62,177 bases of DNA. It comes from an uncultured Bacteroidales bacterium. GTDB lineage: Bacteria; Bacteroidota; Bacteroidia; Bacteroidales; Bacteroidaceae. Below, piece by piece: positions 18,563-26,605 of the stretch (its first letter is position 1; the number at the start of each line of letters is the position of its first letter). The notes under the pieces were generated by a model. The model was not told where the DNA came from. It searched no databases and worked only from the letters and a program-made list of their open reading frames with translations. The position numbers were made by a program, and so were the translations under genes. The DNA is taken from positions 1 through 62,177 of the forward strand of contig CAMYYY010000012.1 of the NCBI GenBank assembly GCA_947303715.1, given 5' to 3'.

Positions 18563-19169
18563 GCTGAGGGAGTACGTTGAGGCGGAGATAATTCCCCGCT
18601 ATCGCGGCTTTGACAAGGCGCATCAGGAAGACCACGTCCGTATGGTCATCCGTCAGGCGTTGGAATTGGGCGAGCGTTTGGGAGCCGATATCGAAATGCT
18701 CTATACCGCTGCTGCCTACCACGATACGGGTTTGGTTGAGGGGCGCGAAAGGCATCATCTGGTGTCGGGCAGCATTATTCGCGCCGACAAGCAGCTAAGG
18801 GAATGGTTTGCTGAGGAGGAGATAGAACTGATAGCTGAGGCTGCTGAAGACCATCGCGCTTCGTCTGACCATGAACCCCGCAGCCTCTATGGGTGCATTA
18901 TTGCTGAGGCAGACCGTTTTATTGATGCTGACACTATCGTCCGCCGTACCGTGCAATACAGTCTCACCCATTATTCGGAGCTGAATCACGAGGGGCATGT
19001 GGAGCGTTGTGTCAGTCATTTGAAGGAGAAATATGGCGACGGGGGCTACCTGAAACTGTGGATTCCCGATTCACCTAACGCCCAACGTTTGGAAAAACTG
19101 CGCGTCATCATCCGCAACGAATCCCGCTTGCGCGAAGTTGTCGAAAGCATCTTAATAGAGGAGGCTTAG
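18543..19169 (+). CDS. HD-domain phosphohydrolase
   Basis: A 208-residue HD-superfamily metal-dependent phosphohydrolase. Metal ligands include the His of QEDHVRMV near residue 31, the HD pair in AAAYHDTGLVEG near 59-60, and later His and Asp in EDHRAS and IAEADRFIDAD. The usual substrate is a nucleotide or phosphomonoester; nothing here fixes which. It begins inside the last 20 bases of the beta-glucuronidase gene, in a different frame, so the pair is translationally coupled. No functional link between the two is obvious. Confidence 0.88.
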   Translation: MSGIRSELREYVEAEIIPRYRGFDKAHQEDHVRMVIRQALELGERLGADIEMLYTAAAYHDTGLVEGRERHHLVSGSIIRADKQLREWFAEEEIELIAEAAEDHRASSDHEPRSLYGCIIAEADRFIDADTIVRRTVQYSLTHYSELNHEGHVERCVSHLKEKYGDGGYLKLWIPDSPNAQRLEKLRVIIRNESRLREVVESILIEEA

Positions 19170-19216
19170 AGTAAAAATGTTTGATATGCAGAGGATGCCG
19201 TATACAAAACTATTTT

Positions 19217-19289
19217 TCTTAACTCTTAACTCTTAACTCTTAATTCTTAACTCTTAACTCTTAATTCTTAACTCTTAACTCTTAACTCC
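19217..19289. repeat. Heptamer tandem repeat (AACTCTT/AATTCTT)
   Basis: About ten units of AACTCTT, some as AATTCTT, run through the gap and into the 3' end of the following minus-strand gene, where they encode its last residues and stop. A similar shorter run lies at the end of the HxlR gene (46855-46870) and near 61977. Confidence 0.85.
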
Positions 19290-19867
19290 AATAGTAGCGC
19301 TCGGTAGTATTCCGCTTTCTTTTCCAATGCAAGCGGATAAGCACGCGATGTGGAGGGCATCCGATACCAGCGCAAGCGGCGTCCGAAGGCTTCTATCTCG
19401 CTGAAGGTTCCTATCTTGGGGGTATGGAGAGCAGCATTACTACAGGCATCCGATAAGAATTGGAATAAAGCTTCCGAGGCCTTGCCTCCTGTTGTCACTA
19501 ACGTATGGCATTCAGGAATCTGAGCCAGAAGGGAACCGATGTCCGTAGGCTCAACAATCTGGAGGAATTCGTCGCTCGCATTTCCTTTCAGTCGGCAAAC
19601 TTTGCGAGCCGTATCAAAGAAAGCCATTCCATTCTCTCTCGCAAATGCCTCAATAGCTGCCCGATTGAAAGCTTTCCCTAATAGGAAGTGGGCTTTGTCG
19701 CCAAAGCAGAGAAGTCCCCAAATTCTCCAGAAGTCGTTGATAAAGTTAGGGTAAAAGAACTCCATCGACCATTTCTCTCTTGGCGGCGGAAAGCTGCCCA
19801 AGAACAATACTCTCGCTCCCGAAGGCAGAAATGGCTGCAACGGATGTTCTTCATACACTAAACTCAT
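19268..19867 (-). CDS. Uracil-DNA glycosylase superfamily protein
   Basis: A 199-residue protein with the uracil-DNA glycosylase fold signatures. The active-site loop region is LFLGSFPPPREKWS near residues 21-34, and the C-terminal motif appears as YRMPSTSRAYPL near 168-179, where the family has a His/Ser-containing loop. It resembles Mug-type or group-6-like glycosylases of Bacteroidetes, which remove uracil or mismatched bases; catalytic specificity is not certain. The last residues (ELRVKS) and the stop are supplied by the AACTCTT tandem repeat. Confidence 0.8.
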   Translation of the reverse strand: MSLVYEEHPLQPFLPSGARVLFLGSFPPPREKWSMEFFYPNFINDFWRIWGLLCFGDKAHFLLGKAFNRAAIEAFARENGMAFFDTARKVCRLKGNASDEFLQIVEPTDIGSLLAQIPECHTLVTTGGKASEALFQFLSDACSNAALHTPKIGTFSEIEAFGRRLRWYRMPSTSRAYPLALEKKAEYYRALLLELRVKS

Positions 19868-19920
19868 AAGCCTTTCTACGCAGAGGAATGACTCCTAATT
19901 TCTCATTCCTAATTATACAA

Positions 19921-21156
19921 TTAATAAAGGTGTATGCTGTCGGCGCGGGCGGAGGGGAGTAGGTTGATGCCTTGCCAGCACATCAGCAAGCAGAGGAAGG
20001 CGAAGATGCAGAGCCAGAGGGCGGTGTGTTGGGCCTCGGGATTTTTCTCGCGGATGTGGAGGAAAAACAGGTAGGCTAACCAAGTGATGCCTGCCCATGT
20101 CTCTTTTGGATCCCACGACCAATAGCCTCCCCATGCTCGCTCAGCCCAAAGGGCGCCGAAGAGCATGCCGATAGTGATGAAGGCAAAGGCCGCACGAGCA
20201 AAGGCATCGCAAGAGTTGAGACTTTCGGCTGTGCGGCGGCGTCCGCGGATAAGCTGCCACACGGCAAGCACGGCCGATACTGCAGCCATAGCATAGGCAA
20301 GGATATAGACCAGCACATGCGGCGCGAACCACGGGCTCTGTAACGCAGGGACAGGCATCTTGCTCACAATCTGCGGAGAGAATTGGATGAAAAGGAAGAA
20401 TATCAGGGCAACCATAGCGCAGCCCCAGATAATCCAAACATATTTCTTCTTAGAGTGATCAGTGATCAGTGAACAGTGAACAGATGATAGTTCTTCATCC
20501 GATGGATTTATCTGTTCTCTGTTCTCTGTTCTCTGTTCACTACTTGTTACCAGCAGTAGCGCTGCGGCGAGGAGCATCAGCAAGATGCCTGCCAACATGA
20601 CGCCTTGCAATGGCTCGCGTACCATGCCAAGGACGCTGTAGGCGCTGTCGGCTCCGGCATCGCTATCGTAGTCGTACTGGTAGATTTTCCAGCCGCCCAC
20701 GCTGAGGGGGTGGTTGACTTCGATGATGCCGCTGGTTTCCTTTCCGTCAATTGTGCGGACAACGAGGTCGGAGGCAAAGCGTTTGGGACGACCGTTGGGG
20801 TAGGTGTCCATGATGAAGTCGTTGAGCTTTACGCTGAGATTGTGAAACGTCACGGTAGTACCCTCATAGACTTTCAGCTCTTCCTCTTCGCGCAACTGGC
20901 TGCCGACAGCTCCTCCGGCAAGGGCAATGACAAGCCCCATTTGCATGACGGCCATTGGCAGTCGGTTGAGTTTATAAGGACGCAGGCGGCGGATGGAGTC
21001 GATGACGAGGGCGATGCACATTAGGGCATAGATGATACGGAACGTCCACGACTGCACGCCACTACGCGAGATAAGCCCTACCAGTATGGTTACGAACAGC
21101 CCTGCGCCCAGCGTCAGGTAGAGGAAAAGGGATTGTCTACGTTGGTTTGTATTCAT
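19921..21156 (-). CDS. Cytochrome c biogenesis protein, ResB-CcsA type fusion
   Basis: A 411-residue inner-membrane protein. The N-terminal part has three helices and a periplasmic ResB-like domain. The C-terminal part is CcsA-like, with the haem-handling tryptophan-rich motif WGGYWSWDPKETW near residue 345. Together they carry haem out and attach it to apocytochrome c, as in system II. It is shorter than complete Bacteroides fusions. The linker between the halves (about residues 204-234) is encoded by a hairpin of heptamer repeats, a likely late insertion. No cytochrome gene (such as nrfAH) is adjacent. Its promoter is at 21182-21212. Confidence 0.88.
   Translation of the reverse strand: MNTNQRRQSLFLYLTLGAGLFVTILVGLISRSGVQSWTFRIIYALMCIALVIDSIRRLRPYKLNRLPMAVMQMGLVIALAGGAVGSQLREEEELKVYEGTTVTFHNLSVKLNDFIMDTYPNGRPKRFASDLVVRTIDGKETSGIIEVNHPLSVGGWKIYQYDYDSDAGADSAYSVLGMVREPLQGVMLAGILLMLLAAALLLVTSSEQRTENREQINPSDEELSSVHCSLITDHSKKKYVWIIWGCAMVALIFFLFIQFSPQIVSKMPVPALQSPWFAPHVLVYILAYAMAAVSAVLAVWQLIRGRRRTAESLNSCDAFARAAFAFITIGMLFGALWAERAWGGYWSWDPKETWAGITWLAYLFFLHIREKNPEAQHTALWLCIFAFLCLLMCWQGINLLPSARADSIHLY
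20454..20543. repeat. In-gene hairpin of heptamer repeats
   Basis: The left arm iterates AGTGATC/AGTGAAC (20454-20484) and the right arm TCTGTTC (20510-20540), each four times. The arms are largely complementary around a 25-base centre. It lies in frame inside the ResB-CcsA gene. Confidence 0.85.
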
Positions 21157-21181
21157 TTTTTAGTAAATGATTTTGATGGCG

Positions 21182-21212
21182 CAAAGGTAGCAGGATTATA
21201 TGGCTCCCGCAA
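21182..21212 (-). promoter_or_regulatory. Promoter of the cytochrome c biogenesis gene
   Basis: TTG (21212-21210), 20 bases and TACCTTTG (21189-21182) on the minus strand, 25 bases from the start codon. Confidence 0.75.
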
Positions 21213-21243
21213 TCCCTAAAAATAGGTATTTTAATTCTTTCAA

Positions 21244-22494
21244 CTAAAAATTATACATCATCAAAGCGCAGACGCGCTCGTTGGCTACGGTGTGGAGGTT
21301 GTTGACGGAGCCGTTGAGCTGCATGTCACCGTAACAAGCGGCGGTATGCTCCAATTCGAGACCGAGCATGAGGTTCTTCACACGGTAGGTGGCCATGGGG
21401 CTTAAGCGATACACCTCGCCGAGGTTGGAGGAAACACCTGCATGGTTGCCCCAGATGTGGACGCTACCCGGGACAATGGTGGGTCGATCACCCTCCTTCA
21501 GCCAGGGGCGGACACCGAGATTCTTCAGCCATCCAGCCATGAGCCCGATTCGGAAGGAGTTCTTAGCGGGGACGTTATACATGATGGTTGTCCATGCAGC
21601 TGCGGCGGTAAGGGGGAGCAGCGTGTGGTTGTCGGAAGAGTCCATGCCAAAGCCCGAGGGCAGCAGCATGTGGGAGAGATTCTCGCCGCAGACGCCTTTC
21701 GCCTTGATGTCTATTCGTCCGATGCGCTGCGAGGTGCTGAGCATAGCAGCATAAGAGGTGATGCGACTATCGCCAATTTTGATGGACGAGACATCAAAGC
21801 CAAGGGCGGTGGGGGCACTCTTTCCGCCAAGTGTCATTCCTACATAGACCTCAGGCCACAGCCCGCGGCGGGAATAGGTATATGACGGGGCGCCATTCAT
21901 CCCAACCGAGGCATATTGGAATTGATAGATTGCAGCCGTGGTGAACATGATGGAGGCATCAGCCCAGTAGTCGTAGCGAATCATCGGCGAGCGGTTGAAG
22001 GGGTTGAAGGGATTACCGGTGGCGAGGCTGAAGACATCGGGCTTGAGGTCGCCTGACATGGGATGCCACGTCTGGCCGACAAGGAGTTGTGAGTGATAGC
22101 TATCCTGCCACTCCAATGCCGTGTAAGCCTGACGAATGCGGAGCAGAGTACCCGTGGCGCTGTAGCCGCCGAAGTCCGTTTCAATCTTGCCCATCGTATT
22201 GGCTCCAAAAACCTCAGGTCCCGTAAGGTCCACGCCTATACGGGTGGTCATGGCAAGGAACTTCACCGAGGGGTCGGCATTCGTGTCGTGTCCTGCGGCA
22301 TCGTAGCTGGCATCGAGCGGGAGGATATTGAAAAGGTCCTCAGCCACCATCAGGCTGCGGCGTGAGTCGTAGCAGAAGAAGTTGTTGACGAAACCATAGA
22401 GTTTGGCATTCACGCCCCAAAGGGCAAACTGTGCCTGAGCAGCTGTTGACAGCATGAGCAATAGGCAGAGTAGGGAAGTGTTCTTTAATTTCAT
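21244..22494 (-). CDS. Outer-membrane beta-barrel porin (DcaP-like)
   Basis: A 416-residue outer-membrane protein with a clear signal peptide (LLCLLLMLSTAAQAQF, cleavage after AQA near 21). The mature part has alternating aromatic strands and ends in phenylalanine (ALMMYNF), as barrels do. The segments SYHSQLLVGQTWHP and NPFNRSPMIRYDYW resemble DcaP-type and related diffusion porins. It probably passes small anionic or organic solutes; the substrate is unknown. It is monocistronic, with a near-consensus promoter at 22520-22551. Confidence 0.85.
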   Translation of the reverse strand: MKLKNTSLLCLLLMLSTAAQAQFALWGVNAKLYGFVNNFFCYDSRRSLMVAEDLFNILPLDASYDAAGHDTNADPSVKFLAMTTRIGVDLTGPEVFGANTMGKIETDFGGYSATGTLLRIRQAYTALEWQDSYHSQLLVGQTWHPMSGDLKPDVFSLATGNPFNPFNRSPMIRYDYWADASIMFTTAAIYQFQYASVGMNGAPSYTYSRRGLWPEVYVGMTLGGKSAPTALGFDVSSIKIGDSRITSYAAMLSTSQRIGRIDIKAKGVCGENLSHMLLPSGFGMDSSDNHTLLPLTAAAAWTTIMYNVPAKNSFRIGLMAGWLKNLGVRPWLKEGDRPTIVPGSVHIWGNHAGVSSNLGEVYRLSPMATYRVKNLMLGLELEHTAACYGDMQLNGSVNNLHTVANERVCALMMYNF

Positions 22495-22519
22495 TTCTAT
22501 TTTACCTAAAAAGACGCGG

Positions 22520-22551
22520 CAAAAGTACTATTTTGTGAGCAAATGACCAAA
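22520..22551 (-). promoter_or_regulatory. Promoter of the porin gene
   Basis: TTTG (22551-22548), 20 bases and TACTTTTG (22527-22520) on the minus strand, 26 bases from the start. Confidence 0.78.
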
Positions 22552-22630
22552 TAAAACGATATTTTTCATTCTCCGTGCAGCGAAAATACCCATAGCGAAT
22601 ACGCTATTCAGCGTTAAAAATGTGAATTGT

Positions 22631-22662
22631 TTTGCTTTTATACTCAGATTATACTAACTTTG
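22631..22662 (+). promoter_or_regulatory. Promoter of the PBP1A gene
   Basis: TTTG (22631-22634), 20 bases and TAACTTTG (22655-22662), 27 bases before the ATG at 22689. Confidence 0.78.
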
Positions 22663-22688
22663 CCAGCCAAAATTTTATCATTGCAACT

Positions 22689-25028
22689 ATGCGTCGTACG
22701 ATTGTTCGGATACTTTGGGCGTTGCTGGCCGCTGGCATACTGGCCATGGCTGTCATCTTCTTTGCCATCAACAAAGGGTGGATAGGCTACGTCCCTCCGG
22801 TGGAAGACCTTGAGAATCCTGAGTATAAGTTTGCCTCGCAGATTATCTCTGTCGACGGCGTTCAGCTGGGTACCTTCAGCTACAGCGGGGAAAATCGCGT
22901 CTGGGTCGACTACGAGGAGCTTGCGCCTTGTCTCGTCAATGCTCTCATTGCCACGGAAGATGTCCGTTTTGGTAAGCATAGCGGCATCGACTTGCGTTCG
23001 CTCGTCCGTGCCGTCGTCAAGCGCGGTGTGCTCCGCCAACATACGGCGGGCGGTGGCAGTACTCTCACTCAGCAGCTTGCGAAACAGCTCTATACCGAGG
23101 TAGCTGGCAGTTCACTCGAGCGTCTGTTCCAGAAACCCATCGAGTGGGTTATCGCCGTCAAGCTGGAAAAGTACTACACTAAAGAGGAAATCCTCACCAT
23201 GTACCTCAATAAGTACGATTTCGGCAACAACGCCATCGGCATCAAGACCGCCACGAACACCTATTTCGCCAAGGAGCCTTCGGAGCTCTCACCCGAAGAG
23301 GCAGCCACGCTGGTGGGCATGTGCAAGAACTCATCGCTCTACAACCCCATCCGCCGTCCTGAGCTGTCGCGTCAGCGCCGCGATGTCGTGCTCGGCCAAA
23401 TGGAGAAAAACGGTTACATTTCCCACGAGGAGGCTGACGAGTATCGTGCCAAGGATCTCGTCCTCAACTATCGTCGTGTTGACCATAAGACGGGTCTTGC
23501 TCCTTACTTCCGTGAATATCTGCGCGGTGTGATGACGGCTACGAAGCCCGAACGCAAGAACTACCGCGGCTGGCAGGAGCAGAAGTGGTATGAGGACAGT
23601 ATTGATTGGGCCACCAATCCTCTCTACGGCTGGTGCAACAAAAATCTGAAGAAGGACGGCAAGCCCTACAACGTTTATACCGATGGCTTGAAGATTCACG
23701 TCACCATCGACAGTCGCATGCAGCGCTATGCCGAGGAGGCGGTCGACGAACACATCAAGGGCTATCTGCAGCCCCGTTTCTTCAAGGCCAAACAGGGAAA
23801 GAAGAATGCCCCCTACGATAAGTTGTCGAAGAGCGAGATAGAGGCCAGCTTGACGCGGGCTATGACGCAAACGGATCGCTACCGCCAAATGTCGAAGGCG
23901 GGCTTTTCCGAATCTGCCATCCGCGACTCGTTTGACGTTGTTCAGCCCATGCAACTCTATTCCTACGATCGCGGCTACATTGACACTATCATGAGCCCCA
24001 TGGACTCCATCCGCTACTATAAGCACTTCCTCCGCTGCGGATTCATGTCAATGGATGCTCTCACGGGCCATGTGAAAGCCTATGTGGGCGGCCCCGACTT
24101 CTCCCATTTCCAATACGATATGGTCATGCAGGGACGTCGTCAGGTGGGTTCCACCATCAAGCCTTTCCTTTATACGCTGGCTATGGAGAACGGCTTCTCA
24201 CCCTGTGATCAGATGCGCTATGGCCCTCAGACACTCCTCACCGAGGACGGCCGCGTATGGAGTCCTCGCGATGGCGGCCACAGCTCCATGATCGGGCAGA
24301 TTGTCAGCCTTAAGTGGGGGCTCTCCCGCAGTAGTAACTGGGTGTCTGCTTGGCTGATGAGCAAGCTTAATCCCTATGCCTTCGTAGAGATGATTCACCA
24401 GTTCGGCGTTCGAAACCGCGATATCCCTCCCACGCTCTCACTCTGCCTTGGCTCGTGCGACATCAGCGTGGGCGAGATGGTTGGTGCCTACAGCGCCTTC
24501 CCCAATAACGGTATCCGTACCGAGCCCGTCTTTGTCTCCAAAATTGAGGACAACGAGGGCAACATCGTCGCCACCTTCTCGCCGAAAACCTACGAGGTGA
24601 TCAGCCGCGAAGGCTCTTATAAGATGATTGATATGATGCGCGCTGTGGTTGACCAAGGCACGGGTGGGCGTTTGCGTTTCCGCTACGGACTGAAGGCTCC
24701 TATTGCTGGCAAGACCGGTACCACCAATACCAACTCCGATGGTTGGTTCATGGGCTATACCCCCAGTCTGGTGAGTGGCTGCTGGGTGGGAGGCGAAGAT
24801 CGCGACATCCATTTCTCCTCCATGTCCGACGGTCAGGGCGCGGCCATGGCTCTGCCCGTGTGGGCCATTTACATGACGAAAGTCTATGCCGACCCGTCGC
24901 TGGGCTACTCGCAGTCTGAGACCTTCGACATCCCTGCCGGCTTCAACCCCTGTGGGACGGGCGCCAATCTCCCAGTCGCTGCCGACATTGTCCCTGCTGA
25001 TGTCTCCATCGACGATTTGTTCGACTGA
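22689..25028 (+). CDS. mrcA: Bifunctional penicillin-binding protein 1A
   Basis: A 779-residue inner-membrane enzyme that both polymerises glycan strands and cross-links peptides. After the N-terminal anchor helix, the GT51 domain carries the catalytic EDVRFGKHSG and GGSTLTQQLAK motifs. The transpeptidase domain has the active serine at about 488 (GSTIKPF), SSN near 548 and KTGTT near 675, so all three penicillin-binding motifs are intact. The ATG at 22689 (MRRTIVRILW) follows the promoter; the longer open frame would include promoter sequence. The next gene starts 6 bases after its stop, in the same operon. Confidence 0.97.
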   Translation: MRRTIVRILWALLAAGILAMAVIFFAINKGWIGYVPPVEDLENPEYKFASQIISVDGVQLGTFSYSGENRVWVDYEELAPCLVNALIATEDVRFGKHSGIDLRSLVRAVVKRGVLRQHTAGGGSTLTQQLAKQLYTEVAGSSLERLFQKPIEWVIAVKLEKYYTKEEILTMYLNKYDFGNNAIGIKTATNTYFAKEPSELSPEEAATLVGMCKNSSLYNPIRRPELSRQRRDVVLGQMEKNGYISHEEADEYRAKDLVLNYRRVDHKTGLAPYFREYLRGVMTATKPERKNYRGWQEQKWYEDSIDWATNPLYGWCNKNLKKDGKPYNVYTDGLKIHVTIDSRMQRYAEEAVDEHIKGYLQPRFFKAKQGKKNAPYDKLSKSEIEASLTRAMTQTDRYRQMSKAGFSESAIRDSFDVVQPMQLYSYDRGYIDTIMSPMDSIRYYKHFLRCGFMSMDALTGHVKAYVGGPDFSHFQYDMVMQGRRQVGSTIKPFLYTLAMENGFSPCDQMRYGPQTLLTEDGRVWSPRDGGHSSMIGQIVSLKWGLSRSSNWVSAWLMSKLNPYAFVEMIHQFGVRNRDIPPTLSLCLGSCDISVGEMVGAYSAFPNNGIRTEPVFVSKIEDNEGNIVATFSPKTYEVISREGSYKMIDMMRAVVDQGTGGRLRFRYGLKAPIAGKTGTTNTNSDGWFMGYTPSLVSGCWVGGEDRDIHFSSMSDGQGAAMALPVWAIYMTKVYADPSLGYSQSETFDIPAGFNPCGTGANLPVAADIVPADVSIDDLFD

Positions 25029-25033
25029 TTTAA

Positions 25034-26346
25034 TGATGTCAACGAGCCTACAAGTCAACATGTCGGTTAACGAAATCGGCTATCCCTGGCGTGTTGACTT
25101 GTTGACGTGTGGACTTGTTGACCATAATATTTCCTCCCTCCGCAGTAGTGCGGTGCCGGCTGTGCGTCTGGACATAGTCGTCCCTGCGGGGCAGGCCGAG
25201 CAGGAGCGTTTGCTGCAAGCACTCTTTACCAATCGTCTTTTGCGCGAGGGTACGGCAGACCACTCTGCCGCTGTGCTGGCCGAACGCCTTGACCATCTCG
25301 GGGCCTGGCTTGAGCTCAGTGTCGCCGTCCATCACAGCTTCGTCACCCTCTACACGCTTCGCCGTCACGTCCCAGAAACCTTTCGTCTGGTGCGTGACAT
25401 GCTGCAGCACCCCACTTTCCCCGAAGATCGTTTCGAAGTCGTCCGACAGAACAACCTCAGCCAATACCTCGTGGGGCGTCAGCGGGGCGATGTCGTGGCG
25501 CGGCGCCTGTTTGCCACCGCGGTCTATGGCCCCCAGCACCCCTGCGGACGCTTTGCTGACGAGGCGGACTACCGCGCCCTTACCCGCGACGACCTTGTCC
25601 GCTTCCATAGCGCCCACTACCGCCCATCTGCCTTCGCCCTCTTCCTCTCTGGTGATGTGGATGACGAAGTCGAGGAATTGGCAGCAGAGATGAAGACTCC
25701 ATCCCCGTTCCCCTGTGAGGGGGAGAGTCATGCAAATGCTCACGAGTTGCACGCCAGCCACCCCTCCCTTGAGGGAAGCGTTGGGAGTGAGCCTTTCTGC
25801 TATTCTCTTTCCACCGCGCAGCAGGACAGCATTCGCATGGGCGGTCTGATGATGGACGTAGGATCTGATGATTACTACCTTATGCGTATCGTTACCGCCA
25901 TCCTCGGCGGTTATTTCGGCAGCCGTCTCATGCGCATCGTCCGCGAGCAGCAGGGATTGACTTACGGCATCAATGCCGACCTCTTCACTAATACCCGCCA
26001 GGTGATGTTTGTGGTGAGTAGCGAAGCTGCCGCCGGCCATGGACGCGAGGTTGTCGATGAGGTGCACCGCCAGTGTCGCCGACTCTGCGATGAGCCCGTC
26101 CCCGCCGATGAACTGGAGCGCGTCAGGGGTTACATGCTGGGCGAAATCTACCGCAATTATGAAGGCGTCTACAACCTTGTTGATGCCCACATCTACGCCC
26201 ATACGCTCGGCCTGCCGCCCGATCATCTGCAACGCACCATCGACACTATCCGCACCGCTACCTCCGATGCCCTTCTCGCCGTCGCCCGCCGCTGGCTTTG
26301 CCCCGACCGCTTTCATACCGTCATCGTTACCCCAAAGGAGACGTAA
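25034..26346 (+). CDS. M16 peptidase homologue, HxxEH motif absent
   Basis: A 437-residue protein with the fold of processing peptidases and insulinases. The second-domain signature GSRLMRIVREQQGLTYGINA is clear (about 302-321). Where active M16B enzymes have HxxEH, this one has FTNRLLREGT, so the zinc site is missing. It is probably the non-catalytic partner of a two-subunit peptidase whose active subunit is not in this window. Two repeat elements lie inside it: an STSQQVNK-type copy at the N-terminus (residues about 3-30) and a GC-rich palindrome at about 221-253. The start may be 25034, 25037 or 25061, because the repeat obscures the native N-terminus. It follows mrcA by 5 bases. Confidence 0.85.
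25041..25122. repeat. Octamer-repeat element at the 5' end of the M16 gene
   Basis: The left arm has two GTCAAC words on one strand (25037-25060). The right arm has iterated GTTGACTT units (25090-25122). A unique centre lies between. The right arm carries GTGGAC in place of one GTTGAC, which removes an in-frame TGA. Confidence 0.75.
25696..25791. repeat. GC-rich palindromic element inside the M16 gene
   Basis: Two small palindromes, CCCCTGTGAGGGG and CCCTCCCTTGAGGG, lie inside complementary outer arms (ACTCC...TTCCC with GGGAA...GGAGT). The element stays in frame and encodes a Pro/Ser/His-rich insert. A relative lies at 47430-47520. Confidence 0.75.
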
Positions 26347-26605
26347 TGCCCACGTCTTTCGTTCTTGTTAAATGACGCTGTCATTTATTTAAACGACCCT
26401 GTCATTTATATAAACGACGCTGTCGTTTTCCGTCGTCAGCTTCTTTTTTTTGTTGGGAATCCCGATAGAGTTGTGGTACCGTCAATCTGCGAAGTGAGAT
26501 GCGCTTTTTTGTTTTTTTCTTCCTTTTGTTTGGCCGTTTGCGGGGAAAGGGGTATCTTTGCAGTCATTTATATAATAATAAGGTTTACGATAAACGATTT
26601 CCAAA
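26347..26605. repeat. Palindrome cluster before the MORN gene
   Basis: At 26371-26436 the words AAATGACGCTGTCATTT, TTTAAACGACCCTGTCATTT and TATAAACGACGCTGTCGTTT follow one another, each partly self-complementary. The rest holds the MORN promoter. No gene. Confidence 0.75.
26529..26560 (+). promoter_or_regulatory. Promoter of the MORN-yhcH-glgB transcription unit
   Basis: TTTG (26529-26532), 20 bases and TATCTTTG (26553-26560), 45 bases before the GTG at 26606. Confidence 0.78.

Noticed and set aside
25048..26316. A 422-residue frame opposite the M16 gene
   Set aside because: The plus-strand frame has the M16 second-domain signature; the minus frame has no recognisable motif.
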